From an uncultured Saprospiraceae bacterium (GTDB lineage Bacteria; Bacteroidota; Bacteroidia; Chitinophagales; Saprospiraceae), in assembly GCA_938007965.1 (NCBI GenBank), contig CALLMH010000006.1:1-64000 (forward strand): a stretch of 64,000 nucleotides of DNA, given 5' to 3'. The notes below the pieces were generated by a model. That model was not told the origin of the DNA. It saw only the letters and a program-made list of their open reading frames with translations, and did not search any database. Each line of letters starts with the position of its first letter. The first letter of the stretch is position 1. Both the position numbers and the translations under genes were made by a program. Positions 1 through 9,506 of this stretch are shown piece after piece.

Positions 1-240
1 AACTTCCACTCGCCGTTCGGGCTTTCATTTTTGGCTTGACCCAAAAACGAAACAAAAAACGAGTGTTTGCTAAACAAGCCATCTCTTATCTCAAGACTTT
101 ACCTGACTTTTAACGCTATTGGGATCACATTTTGACTAAACCTGCAAAACTCGCTTACGCTCAGACAGTTGCAAGTTCTTAACGTCAAAATGAAATCCAA
201 ATACCTAAGCCAGCTAAGGTCGATTTAATTTCTGCCACAA
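1..240. repeat. Probable dispersed non-coding repeat
   Basis: No credible gene lies here. The text around 25-60 (ggcttgacccaaaaacgaaa and the following A-rich run) and around 145-180 (cgcttacgctcagacagttg) resembles sequence I associate with multicopy intergenic repeats of Bacteroidota genomes. Only one copy is in this window, so repeat status rests on memory of similar elements and not on a comparison made here. Confidence 0.35.
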
Positions 241-372
241 ACTAATGCTCCTTGTATGTGATATAATTTTAATATTGTCCTTAATTCTGAATAACCCTAG
301 CTAATCAACGGCAACCGTTCTAAGCTTAAATTTCAATAAACAGGGAAGTAGTAAGAAATAGCTGTTATAAAA

Positions 373-405
373 ATAGGGATATTCGCAAATAACGAATATC
401 CCTAT
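373..405 (-). terminator. Strong hairpin terminator
   Basis: A perfect 13-bp stem, ATAGGGATATTCG (373-385) with CGAATATCCCTAT (393-405), closes a 7-base loop. Read on the minus strand it lies 24 bases after the stop of the coiled-coil gene and is followed by a short T-rich run. It is the clear end of that transcript. Confidence 0.75.
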
Positions 406-428
406 ATCATTTCATTTAGAAGAATCAA

Positions 429-1943
429 TTATTCTTCTTCGTCATTTACTTTTTCTTTGAAGTCTTCTACAGCATCTTCTATTTTGTCTTCTACCACATC
501 GGCCACAGCCTTGACAGTATCTACTACATCTTCCAATGCTTCGCTGACGCCCGTTAATGCTTCGCCCATAGTTGCAGCTATTGCACCTAGGATATTGTCA
601 TCAGATGCATCATCGTTCGATTGATCCTCTTTTTCTTGAGTCTTACCTTCTTTTGTAGATGCTATGGGTTCTTCTTTTTTCTCCTCTTTGACTTCAGCGA
701 TTGTAGGTTCTTCGCTTGGTAATTCTACTGCAGGAATTACAGGAATACTTTTCTTACCGTCAGCAATTTTTGCTGCAGCCTCAGTAAGTTTGTTTGCAGA
801 CGCTTCTACGTTTTCCGCTGATTTTTTTACTTCTGCTGCTATTTTAGCTTCTGCCTCTGCTTTGGCAGCATTCATTTTTGCTTGTTTTTCGGCTTTAGCT
901 TTTTCTTTAGCAATTTTTTCTTCTAACTCTTTCCGAGTTTTGTACATATCTGCAAGCTTGACCTCTTTGGATTTTACTCGTTCGTCGATCATTTTGATTT
1001 TAGCTTGTCGGATTTGCATTTCTAGCTGACCGTCCGTAGTTTCTATTTTTCTATTTTGGAATTTCTGATCATCTTTATCTCTGGCAATAGATTTTTCCAT
1101 TTTTTGGATCGCATTGATCAGACCATCATATCTCCTTTGGTGTCTTCCTATTGCGGTATTTCCATTGTTGTCTTTTCCTTTGTCTCCGAATCTTTTTTCC
1201 TTTACGACCTTGAAAGCAGCGTCGATTTTGTTCCAGATTAGATCTCTATCTTTCTTCGTGAATTTCATGCCACGAAGTTTCGACTGTAGCGTCTTTAATT
1301 CTTCGAAAATTGGTTTTAGACCTAGACCTTTTTCTACTCTTGCTTCAATATCAGCAAGCTCAGTCATTACAGTTTCTTTATATTTTGCAGAGTTACTTTC
1401 ATATTTTGCTTCTACTTCTTTCTTTAGGTCTTTGAGCCTATCGAATAGTCTATTTGTATTTGATTTCAGAGTAGATGCATGATCCCTAAATAGATTTTTC
1501 TCAATGACCTGTTCTTGGACTTTCGACCAAAAGTTTCTCATCTCGTTCCATACTTTGTTATCGTATTCTTTTAGATTTTCTACTGTCTCGGTCAGATCTT
1601 CTAACTCTGAGCGATACATCTCGTATAATTTCGCAGACAACACTACAAAATGCCATTCGGTCTGTGCTCTAGATATAATATCAGTTCTTTCTACTTTTAC
1701 TTCTTCAGGAAGGATACTGTCAGAAATATTGAGTGGTCGATCTTGTGTAGTATGACCATCTGGAAATTCTACTTCTTTATTCTCTCTCCATTGATTGAGC
1801 ATTTTATTATAGAATTCTTCGGTCGCTAGTTGTTCATTGAATGTGTACAACTTCACGATTCCTTCTTTATCCTGTAGGTGCAGTGCCACTAAGATTTTTT
1901 CATCTTTTTCATTTGTTCCCCAAAGTACGATTTTTCGTTTCAT
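429..1943 (-). CDS. Coiled-coil cytoplasmic protein, partly DUF349-like
   Basis: This 504-residue protein has no signal peptide. After a roughly 100-residue globular head it becomes highly charged and helical. Residues about 210-260 show the spacing of conserved Leu, Trp and Arg seen in DUF349-type helical repeats (for example DLIWNKIDAAFKVV). Residues 310-400 form a Lys/Glu/Ala coiled coil. The tail from about 405 is low complexity and acidic, ending in an amphipathic helix rich in Val-Asp/Glu repeats. It is transcribed alone and ends at a strong hairpin. DUF349 proteins in bacteria are poorly characterised, so no function is proposed; a structural or nucleoid-associated scaffold is one possibility. 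Confidence 0.7.
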   Translation of the reverse strand: MKRKIVLWGTNEKDEKILVALHLQDKEGIVKLYTFNEQLATEEFYNKMLNQWRENKEVEFPDGHTTQDRPLNISDSILPEEVKVERTDIISRAQTEWHFVVLSAKLYEMYRSELEDLTETVENLKEYDNKVWNEMRNFWSKVQEQVIEKNLFRDHASTLKSNTNRLFDRLKDLKKEVEAKYESNSAKYKETVMTELADIEARVEKGLGLKPIFEELKTLQSKLRGMKFTKKDRDLIWNKIDAAFKVVKEKRFGDKGKDNNGNTAIGRHQRRYDGLINAIQKMEKSIARDKDDQKFQNRKIETTDGQLEMQIRQAKIKMIDERVKSKEVKLADMYKTRKELEEKIAKEKAKAEKQAKMNAAKAEAEAKIAAEVKKSAENVEASANKLTEAAAKIADGKKSIPVIPAVELPSEEPTIAEVKEEKKEEPIASTKEGKTQEKEDQSNDDASDDNILGAIAATMGEALTGVSEALEDVVDTVKAVADVVEDKIEDAVEDFKEKVNDEEE

Positions 1944-2039
1944 TACAGTAGTTTTGTTTTTCGGCTCACTTCTAGTAGTTAAGCTATTTCAGTTATCTCC
2001 GATTAGTATCAGATATTATATTAATTAGTTCTAGTACAT

Positions 2040-3029
2040 TTATTTATTTACTAGGTACTCAGCAATTTGAACAGCATTTGTAGCCGCACCTTTTCTTAGA
2101 TTGTCAGATACAATCCATAGATTCAGCCCATTCTCCACACTCTCATCTCGTCTTATCCTACCTACGAACACTTCGTTTTTGTGCTTGGCATATATCGGCA
2201 TGGGGTACTCATTGTTATTGATATCATTTTGTACAACGATACCCGAAGTATCATTCAACAAAGTAATAACCTCATCTATACTAAAATTGTTTTTGAATTG
2301 TACATTTACAGATTCTGAATGACCTCCATCGACAGGAACTCTTACGGCTGTAGCAGTGATCTTTATACTTTGATCTCCTAATATTTTTCTTGTTTCATGG
2401 ACTAATTTCATTTCTTCCTTGGTATAGCCATTGTCAAGAAATATGTCACAGTGCGGGATGCAGTTTTCGAATATTGGATGATGATATGCAGCGGTTTCAG
2501 GATTATACGCATTTCCTTCTTTTTCGCTTTTGTATTGATTTACCGCATTCACACCAGTACCAGTAAAGGACTGATATGTAGAGATTACGAGTCTCTCTAT
2601 ACCAAAAGCCTTGTGTAAGGGCGCGAGTGTAGCCACCATTTGTATTGTTGAGCAATTTGGGTTTGCTATTATTTTATCTTCACTCGATAAGTCTTTGGCA
2701 TTTATTTCGGGTACGCAAAGAGATTTATCTGGGTCCATTCTCCATGCTGAAGAATTGTCTATCACGACTGTCCCTACCTCTGCAAACTTTGGCGCCCACT
2801 CTAGTGATGTGTTTCCTCCCGCAGAGAAGATTGCAATATCAGGAGCCATTTCAATGGCTGATTCCATAGAAACTACAGAATACTCTTTTTCTTGAAAGGT
2901 TATTTTTTTCCCTACCGATCTAGCCGAGGCTACAGGAATAAATTCGTCGATATGAAATCCTCTTTCTGTAAGGACTTCCATCATTACGCCGCCGACTAGG
3001 CCAGTAACGCCTACAACTGCTAATTTCAT
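2040..3029 (-). CDS. asd: Aspartate-semialdehyde dehydrogenase
   Basis: Reduces aspartyl phosphate to aspartate semialdehyde with NADPH, the branch point to lysine/diaminopimelate, methionine and threonine. The 329-residue length fits the family. The N-terminal Rossmann loop reads VGVTGLVGG (6-14). The catalytic cysteine is C126 in NPNCST, and the substrate-binding segment VDGGHSES has H237. It stands alone on the minus strand, back to back with the lamin-tail protein gene. The start at 3029 places the nucleotide-binding strand directly at the N terminus, as expected. Confidence 0.95.
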   Translation of the reverse strand: MKLAVVGVTGLVGGVMMEVLTERGFHIDEFIPVASARSVGKKITFQEKEYSVVSMESAIEMAPDIAIFSAGGNTSLEWAPKFAEVGTVVIDNSSAWRMDPDKSLCVPEINAKDLSSEDKIIANPNCSTIQMVATLAPLHKAFGIERLVISTYQSFTGTGVNAVNQYKSEKEGNAYNPETAAYHHPIFENCIPHCDIFLDNGYTKEEMKLVHETRKILGDQSIKITATAVRVPVDGGHSESVNVQFKNNFSIDEVITLLNDTSGIVVQNDINNNEYPMPIYAKHKNEVFVGRIRRDESVENGLNLWIVSDNLRKGAATNAVQIAEYLVNK

Positions 3030-3265
3030 AATATCTTATTTTTTGTTTGCAAAATTCCTTTTGTGGATGGAATGATGCTTGTAATGTGTAATTCGATGTA
3101 AATAAACGGAATCAAATGTTTACTATGGGAATTATGTTGAATAATTTGTGTGATATGACCTATTTCTTTCATTTGGAAGTTTCAGTCTTGACAGTAGATA
3201 CAATTCTACTCAAAAGATCAATGATAAGGAGTAAACCTTTGTATTCTATACGTATATTGCACTTT

Positions 3266-5062
3266 ATGAATATAATCATTAAGAATATAGCCATATATAT
3301 CAGTTTGATATTTTGTTGTGTGCACTCCACTCAGGCACAATGGACTGACGATTTTTCGGATGGATTTTTCTCAGAATGGACAGGTGATACCGATGTTTTT
3401 ATTATCAATGAAAATGGAGAATTACAATTGAATGCACCTGACGCAGGAGAGGCGTCAATATTCAGGCCTAGTCAGATCGATAGTGATACGATTAGTATAG
3501 GTTTCTATCATTTATTAGATTTCAGTCCATCGGATAATAATAAATCTACCATTTATCTAGCACTGGACGGACAAGAAGTCGCCACAGCTAGCGGATACTA
3601 TCTAGAAATAGGTGAAAATGGATCTGACGATGCCTTAAAATTTTACTACTTAGAAAACGGATCGGCAGAGCTTATAAGTACGGCATCCATGGGTGCAATG
3701 GCCAGCGAACCTGCTGTGGTCCGACTACAGATAGATGTATATCCCAATGGATTATGGTCTGTAGCGACGAACTATGATGGCGAAGAATCTAGGGTATTGG
3801 ATGTAGAGTTTGTCGATGATAGATTCTCGTTTTCAGAAAGTCAATTTTTTGGCATACAGTGTAAATTTAGTGCTTCTCGAGCAGATAAATTCTTTTATGA
3901 TGATATGTACCTGAAAGCATTCGAAGTAGACAAAACGCCTCCCGAGGTTATAGCTGCTTCAGCAGTAAGCCCAAATCAAATCTCTATAAAATTTACTGAA
4001 CCAGTAGTAATATCGGATGCTCAGCAAGTAGCGAACTATTCCGTAGATAATGAAGTAGGTAACCCTGAATCGGTAACTGTATCGGGAAGTCTAGGCATCG
4101 AATATATTCTTCAATTCGAAAACGATTTTCTTTCAAATATAGAGTACACGCTCACAGTCTCAGGAATCAAAGATACAAACGATAATCTGATGGAAAATTT
4201 CTCTTTTGTATTCAATGTGTCGAGTAAACCGTTGGTCGGAGAATTATTATTAAGCGAGATATTATTTGATCCATATACGGGAGGAGAGGATTTTATAGAA
4301 CTGTATAATGCATCCGATAAGTTTATAGATCTCAATGGGCTGATCATTTCAAATCTTCAAAATGAGATGATGAAGGTCATATCTTCTGATATCTCTATGG
4401 CGCCTTTCAGTTATCTCGCTATAAGTGAAGATGTAGACTTTCTGATTCAAGAATACAAACCAGATAATGATGCTAACCTGACCACTAGTGACTTGCCAGC
4501 ATTCAATAATGATGAAGGCAACGTATCCATCTCTACTTCAGATGGTATTAGATTGGATTCATTTGATTATACAGAAGATATTCATTTTGCATTGATTGAC
4601 GATACAGAAGGAGTTAGCCTAGAGAGGATCAGTTTCGAAGTAGCCACAAATGACGGCAGAAACTGGCAGTCTGCTTCTCAAAATTCAAGATTTGCAACAC
4701 CTGGATACGAAAATTCGGGAGCATTGGTTATTAACCCTACTGATGATATGTTCACCATTGCTACGGAGACTTTTTCTCCGAATCAGGACGGAGATCAGGA
4801 TGTGATGATTCTTAATTATAATCTTGATAAGTCGGGTTTTGTGGCTAATATTTCCGTGTATGATGCTGCGGGATTTAAGATTCAAGATTTATCTCGGAAC
4901 GAATTTTTGTCTACTCAGGGAATAATAACATGGGACGGAACGGATGCAGACGGCAATATTTCTGATTTAGGTATCTATGTATTAGTGGGCAGTATTTTTC
5001 ATCCAGACGGAGAAGTATTCGAATTTAAAAAAACAACGGTTTTGGCAGGATTTATTGATTAG
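3266..5062 (+). CDS. Secreted lamin-tail-domain protein with FlgD-like C terminus
   Basis: The reading frame is open from 3116, but the ATG at 3266 is preferred because it begins a clean signal peptide ending near STQAQW. In the mature protein, about residues 25-220 look like a beta-sandwich (jelly-roll) module. An Ig-like domain follows, starting DKTPPEV and carrying the NxIxIxFxEPV pattern. Next is a lamin-tail domain (LLLSEILFDP, EDFIELYN). The last 80 residues resemble a FlgD-type Ig-like domain (FSPNQDGDQD, WDGTDADG, GIYVL). Such C-terminal domains are common on secreted Bacteroidota proteins, some exported by the type IX system; whether this one is a sorting signal is not proven. Likely an exported adhesin or matrix protein. 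Confidence 0.75.
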   Translation: MNIIIKNIAIYISLIFCCVHSTQAQWTDDFSDGFFSEWTGDTDVFIINENGELQLNAPDAGEASIFRPSQIDSDTISIGFYHLLDFSPSDNNKSTIYLALDGQEVATASGYYLEIGENGSDDALKFYYLENGSAELISTASMGAMASEPAVVRLQIDVYPNGLWSVATNYDGEESRVLDVEFVDDRFSFSESQFFGIQCKFSASRADKFFYDDMYLKAFEVDKTPPEVIAASAVSPNQISIKFTEPVVISDAQQVANYSVDNEVGNPESVTVSGSLGIEYILQFENDFLSNIEYTLTVSGIKDTNDNLMENFSFVFNVSSKPLVGELLLSEILFDPYTGGEDFIELYNASDKFIDLNGLIISNLQNEMMKVISSDISMAPFSYLAISEDVDFLIQEYKPDNDANLTTSDLPAFNNDEGNVSISTSDGIRLDSFDYTEDIHFALIDDTEGVSLERISFEVATNDGRNWQSASQNSRFATPGYENSGALVINPTDDMFTIATETFSPNQDGDQDVMILNYNLDKSGFVANISVYDAAGFKIQDLSRNEFLSTQGIITWDGTDADGNISDLGIYVLVGSIFHPDGEVFEFKKTTVLAGFID

Positions 5063-5169
5063 ATCATGTAAAAGAGAAACCATAACTGATCATCTTTTGA
5101 TAAAAATGTTACTTTTTGTTGAATTAACGTATAAATAATTGGGACACTAGTTAATTTGCTAAAATAATA

Positions 5170-6132
5170 ATGACAAAACAACAGAAAAATACAATATTTC
5201 AATCTTCTGTGGCTATGATTCTCATAGTCGGAACAGGTATTGTGATGCTTTCATCTCAAGTTCCATTTATTAGAAAAGTATCTGAGTACTCAGTACATAT
5301 TATGCTTGGGCTGTTGACTTTTAGTATTTTGGCACTGTGGGCTAAGCGAACCAAAATCATGTTTGCGGGACTGGCTTGTACTGCTGCGTTATGTGTTTTT
5401 CTCAAAGATGCTTCTAATACGACGCTCAAACTTCCCGAAGCGAATACCAAGGCTAGATTAAATGTTGCCCATATAAATTTGAGTAACGTCACATTAGATT
5501 ATCAAGGATTAGCGACGCTGCTTGATACTGAGGATATAGATCTTGTATCATTTCAAGAGCTTACTCCTGATTGGGATAGTGTCCTCAAAAACAAGTTGTC
5601 CAGCGAGTTTCCTTATTCGAAATCAGAAGTGAGAATCGACCCGTATGGTATGGCACTATATAGTAGGTTACCCTTTGAGCGTTTTAGTTCATTTAAGTGC
5701 GGTGGCAAACCGAGCCTGAAATCAACAATAGAAAAGGACGGTAAAGAATTCGAAATTATAAGCTCGTATTTGACTCCAGCACTGGACCAAAAAAGTATTG
5801 AAGTCGCTTCGGTCCAACTAAACTCTATCGCAAAGGAGATCAAAAGTTCTCAACATCCACTTATAGCATTGGGAGAGTATAATATGGTATATTGGACAAA
5901 TGAGATCAGAGAGTTTCGAAGAGATACAAAATTAACCAATTCGCGTCGAGGGCTTGCAGACGGAAATCTACGGGTACCATATGACCATATCTTTTTTTCT
6001 GAAAAACTAGAGTGCACGGAGTTCAAAGAAGTATTTGATGAGGCTCAAAACTACGTAGGGATAATGGGTACATATCAGATAAGAGACGAGAAATACTATC
6101 CTACGCTCAACTCACATCTTAGCGTTAATTAA
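5170..6132 (+). CDS. Membrane protein with degenerate endonuclease/exonuclease/phosphatase fold
   Basis: A 320-residue protein with about three N-terminal membrane helices (residues 12-30, 40-57, 62-80) followed by a periplasmic EEP-family domain. Family landmarks visible: N103 in HINLSN, the FQE glutamate E130, the DPYGMALYSR segment and DH at 272-273. Three catalytic positions differ from the usual pattern: Y200 stands where a His is usual (SSYLTP), GEYN (235-238) replaces GDxN, and the terminal SDH motif reads NSH (314-316). Nuclease or phosphatase activity is therefore doubtful. It faces the PmtA-like gene convergently. Confidence 0.75.
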   Translation: MTKQQKNTIFQSSVAMILIVGTGIVMLSSQVPFIRKVSEYSVHIMLGLLTFSILALWAKRTKIMFAGLACTAALCVFLKDASNTTLKLPEANTKARLNVAHINLSNVTLDYQGLATLLDTEDIDLVSFQELTPDWDSVLKNKLSSEFPYSKSEVRIDPYGMALYSRLPFERFSSFKCGGKPSLKSTIEKDGKEFEIISSYLTPALDQKSIEVASVQLNSIAKEIKSSQHPLIALGEYNMVYWTNEIREFRRDTKLTNSRRGLADGNLRVPYDHIFFSEKLECTEFKEVFDEAQNYVGIMGTYQIRDEKYYPTLNSHLSVN

Positions 6133-6175
6133 AGTTTACTTTCTTTTTGTAGTAGTCGTTCGCATAGAGTATAGC

Positions 6176-6727
6176 TCAGGAATTAATACACCTGAAAGCA
6201 TAAGCGGGAGGCACATTAAATAATACAAAGTGGGTCTCTAGATTACCAAATACACTTTTGTACAGCGATGCAAGAGTTTTTGCGTAATGTACTTGCATGT
6301 AGTTATTTCCTTTTTTGAGGTTTTTCTTACATAGTCCTAATATCTTCATTGCTAGTTCTTCGGGAAGTACTATATAAGGGATAGCTGATACGACACTATC
6401 AAATATGTCTATCTTATACTCCTTCATATATTTTTCCATATTTTCTGCACTGTCGTTGATAGGAAAAAATCTCGGATCCTCAATTTTTGATAGAATGGCA
6501 AACATATTTGGATTAATCTCGAAGGCCAATAACTTACCATCAGGATGCATTTTTTCGAGTATACTTCTTGTAATAACTCCATCACCCGCCCCGAGTTCTA
6601 AGACATATTTATCTTCTTTAGTTATAAAGCTGGTTATCTTTTCACTTAAAGCTTTTCCACTTCTAGTTATTGTTCCTACCTCTCTAAAGTTCTTTATAGC
6701 TTCAATTAAAAATTTAAATCTACTCAT
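6176..6727 (-). CDS. PmtA-like phospholipid N-methyltransferase or related SAM methyltransferase
   Basis: This 183-residue class I methyltransferase has motif I VLELGAGDG (about 42-50) and an acidic SAM-ribose position in FEIN (about 69-72). The compact layout, the leading segment with TITRSGKALSEK before motif I, and the SAIPYIVLP motif resemble the bacterial PmtA group, which methylates phosphatidylethanolamine, and also rRNA adenine dimethylases of the KsgA fold. PmtA-like is preferred because KsgA's C-terminal domain is absent. The enzyme would be cytoplasmic and membrane-associated. It is divergent from glnN. Confidence 0.65.
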   Translation of the reverse strand: MSRFKFLIEAIKNFREVGTITRSGKALSEKITSFITKEDKYVLELGAGDGVITRSILEKMHPDGKLLAFEINPNMFAILSKIEDPRFFPINDSAENMEKYMKEYKIDIFDSVVSAIPYIVLPEELAMKILGLCKKNLKKGNNYMQVHYAKTLASLYKSVFGNLETHFVLFNVPPAYAFRCINS

Positions 6728-6906
6728 TTATGGACTGTCCAATTATTTTAAGAAGTCAAACATACGGATTTAAAGAATAGTCATGGATATTTATTTTGAA
6801 AACTCTCAGAGAACTCTTATTTACTATATATGTATTAGATGGCCAATGTTTAGTTTTAGTAACATTTTATAATTAAAATCATATTTTATACAATACAGCC
6901 CTATAA

Positions 6907-6959
6907 TTTTGGGGGTATTTTTCTAAAATTGAACAAAATATGTATCTTTACCCCCATAA
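6907..6959 (+). promoter_or_regulatory. Inverted repeat upstream of glnN
   Basis: TTTTGGGGGTA (6907-6917) and TACCCCCATAA (6949-6959) pair at 10 of 11 positions across a 31-base spacer. The right arm overlaps a near-consensus -7 element, TATCTTTA (6943-6950). The arms stand out as G/C tracts in AT-rich DNA. A protein-binding operator for nitrogen control of glutamine synthetase is a reasonable guess; a long hairpin in the leader is the alternative. Confidence 0.45.
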
Positions 6960-6978
6960 TTTTCATGTTTAATATAAA

Positions 6979-9177
6979 ATGAGTAAAATGGCTACTATAA
7001 GATTCAACGCCTTAAATGAAACATTAAAGCGTAAACCTGTACAAGTTGAAGAGATTTCTGCTAAAAGAAGTGATCTGTTTGGCAAGAAAGTTTTCTCCCT
7101 TGACACCTGCAGACAATACATGCCGAAGGAAGCATACAAGGCGATCAAGAATGCAACACAGCACGGAGAAAAAATAGATCGTAAAGTAGCTGATCAGATT
7201 GCCTCTGGTATGAAATCATGGGCTCACGAACAAGGAGCTACACACTATACACACTGGTTTCAACCATTGACAGGTGTGACGGCAGAAAAGCACGATGCTT
7301 TCTTCGAACCTATCGGTGACGGACAAGCCATGGAAAAATTTGATGGAACACAATTAGTTCAACAAGAGCCAGATGCATCTTCATTCCCCAATGGAGGATT
7401 AAGAAATACTTTTGAGGCTAGAGGATATACAGCATGGGATCCTACATCTCCAGCATTTGTGATGGGTACTACATTATGTATACCTACGATCTTCGTATCG
7501 TATACAGGAGAGGCGCTAGACAATAAGACTCCATTACTGAGAGCCTTGCAATCAATCGATGCATCAGCTACAGCAGTAGCAAAATACTTCGATAAAAACG
7601 TAAAGAAGGTAATTACTACCTTAGGTTGGGAGCAAGAATTCTTTTTGATAGACAGTGCATTGGCAGATTCTAGACCAGATCTTATGATGACGGGACGTAC
7701 TTTATTAGGTCATTCTCCAGCAAAAGGACAGCAATTAGACGACCACTATTTTGGATCTATACCAAGAAGGGCTATGGGTTTCTTGAGAGAGTTAGAACTA
7801 GAATGTATCCAGTTGGGGATACCAGTAAAAACAAGACACAATGAGGTAGCGCCTAATCAGTTTGAGATCGCACCATTATTCGAAGAGGCGAATCTTGCAG
7901 TCGATCATAACTCATTGTTGATGGATGTTATGGAGAAAGTAGCTCAGAACCATAATTTCAGAGTGCTGTTCCACGAGAAGCCATTCGCAGGAATCAATGG
8001 ATCAGGAAAACACAACAACTGGTCACTTGCTACTGATACTGGTGTAAACTTATTGGCTCCAGGTAAAACACCGATGAGTAATCTACAGTTTTTGACATTC
8101 TTCATCAATACGATCATGGCAGTAGATACACATGCTGATCTATTGAGAGCATCTATCGCTAGTGCAAGTAATGATCACAGACTAGGAGCTAATGAAGCAC
8201 CTCCTGCGATTATATCTGTATTTATAGGTGACCAACTCACTAAAGTATTGGATAATCTAGAGAAGGTATCAAAGGGTAAATTAACACCTGAAGAAAAAAC
8301 CGACCTCAAACTCAATGTAGTAGGTAAAATTCCTGATGTATTATTAGATAATACTGATAGAAACCGAACATCTCCGTTTGCATTCACAGGAAATAAATTT
8401 GAATTTAGAGCGGTAGGATCTATTGCCAACTGTGCAGTGCCAATGACAGTGCTAAACACGATGGTATCTGAGCAGTTGAGAAAGTTTAAAATCGAGGTGG
8501 ATGAACTTATCGCTGATAAGAAAATGAAGAAAGATGATGCTATTTTCAATGTATTGAGAGAGTATATCAAGAAATCTAAGAGCATAAGATTCGAAGGAGA
8601 TGGATATTCTGATGAATGGGTAAAAGAAGCTAAAAAAAGAGGCCTAAGTAACCTTAAGACCACTCCTGAAGCACTAAAAGCAAAAGTATCTAAAGAGAAC
8701 ATCAAACTATTGGAAGATCACGGAGTATTGACCGCACCAGAAGTGCACGCTAGATACGAGATCGAACTAGAAGAGTACATGATGAAAATCCAAATCGAAG
8801 GAAGGGTACTAGGTGATATCGCTACGAATCACGTAATTCCTACAGCGATCAGATATCAAAATACATTGATAGAAAATGTAAGTGGACTAAAGGACGTATT
8901 TGGTACAGGATTCAAAAAATTAGCGAAGGAGCAGATGGATATCATCACCGATATCTCTGAAAGAATCAATGCTATCAAAACGAATGTAGATGCAATGATC
9001 AATGAGCGTAAAAAAGCTAATAAAATGACGAGCGAAGAGAAGAAGGCCAAAGCGTACTGTGAAAAAGTAAAGCCTTACTTTGACGAAATCAGATTACATT
9101 GTGATAAGTTAGAAATGACTGTCGATGATGAATTGTGGCCATTGACAAAGTACAGAGAACTATTGTTTACAAAATAA
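6979..9177 (+). CDS. glnN: Glutamine synthetase type III
   Basis: Makes glutamine from glutamate, ammonia and ATP in the cytoplasm. The 732-residue length is diagnostic: type III enzymes are about 700-730 residues while types I and II are much shorter. Recognisable segments include HYTHWFQPLTG (about 81-91), GWEQEFFLID with metal-binding Glu residues, RHNEVAPNQFEIAP, the ammonium/ATP region NGSGKHNNWS, and DRNRTSPFAFTGNKFEFRAVGS in the catalytic core. A second in-frame ATG at 6988 could be the true start. It is flanked by an upstream inverted repeat and a downstream hairpin, so it is probably monocistronic. Confidence 0.95.
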   Translation: MSKMATIRFNALNETLKRKPVQVEEISAKRSDLFGKKVFSLDTCRQYMPKEAYKAIKNATQHGEKIDRKVADQIASGMKSWAHEQGATHYTHWFQPLTGVTAEKHDAFFEPIGDGQAMEKFDGTQLVQQEPDASSFPNGGLRNTFEARGYTAWDPTSPAFVMGTTLCIPTIFVSYTGEALDNKTPLLRALQSIDASATAVAKYFDKNVKKVITTLGWEQEFFLIDSALADSRPDLMMTGRTLLGHSPAKGQQLDDHYFGSIPRRAMGFLRELELECIQLGIPVKTRHNEVAPNQFEIAPLFEEANLAVDHNSLLMDVMEKVAQNHNFRVLFHEKPFAGINGSGKHNNWSLATDTGVNLLAPGKTPMSNLQFLTFFINTIMAVDTHADLLRASIASASNDHRLGANEAPPAIISVFIGDQLTKVLDNLEKVSKGKLTPEEKTDLKLNVVGKIPDVLLDNTDRNRTSPFAFTGNKFEFRAVGSIANCAVPMTVLNTMVSEQLRKFKIEVDELIADKKMKKDDAIFNVLREYIKKSKSIRFEGDGYSDEWVKEAKKRGLSNLKTTPEALKAKVSKENIKLLEDHGVLTAPEVHARYEIELEEYMMKIQIEGRVLGDIATNHVIPTAIRYQNTLIENVSGLKDVFGTGFKKLAKEQMDIITDISERINAIKTNVDAMINERKKANKMTSEEKKAKAYCEKVKPYFDEIRLHCDKLEMTVDDELWPLTKYRELLFTK

Positions 9178-9506
9178 TTGTAACTGTGTCGTAGTACTCA
9201 AGTATTAGATAATTTAAGACCTGTTTCATTGATTTGAAATGGGTCTTTTTGTTTTATTCGATTATAAAAAATTGGTTGATCAAAGGGATAAATCGATATA
9301 GCAAAATGAGGATTCCAAGCGACTTTGCAAATGTCTCGAATGGTAACAAAATTTTTTACAGACATCGAAATCTATCAAGAGATACACCTATCAATACTGA
9401 TGCCCGTCTAGTAAAATTAATTTATCATTTGGTGAATCATTATTAGGGTTAGTAATGTTAGAATTGTAGATATTAATGCTAAAATTATCCAACTAAATAA
9501 CTAAAT
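9178..9506. other. Intergenic region between glnN and the SPFH gene
   Basis: Holds the glnN terminator at its left end. The rest is AT-rich with no recognisable promoter, RNA or credible reading frame. Confidence 0.5.
9217..9250 (+). terminator. glnN terminator
   Basis: AGACCTGTTTCA pairs with TGAAATGGGTCT (one G-T pair) around the loop TTGATT and is followed by TTTTT. It sits about 40 bases after the glnN stop. Confidence 0.8.

Noticed and set aside
3116-3265. Upstream extension of the lamin-tail protein (50 codons)
   Set aside because: It would bury the signal peptide behind a 50-residue leader without family likeness.
8175-8705. 176-codon minus-strand frame inside glnN
   Set aside because: Antisense shadow of a highly conserved enzyme; no independent motif.
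9234-9446. Open frame of 70 codons after glnN
   Set aside because: It starts inside the glnN terminator stem and has no family features, promoter or composition like neighbouring proteins.
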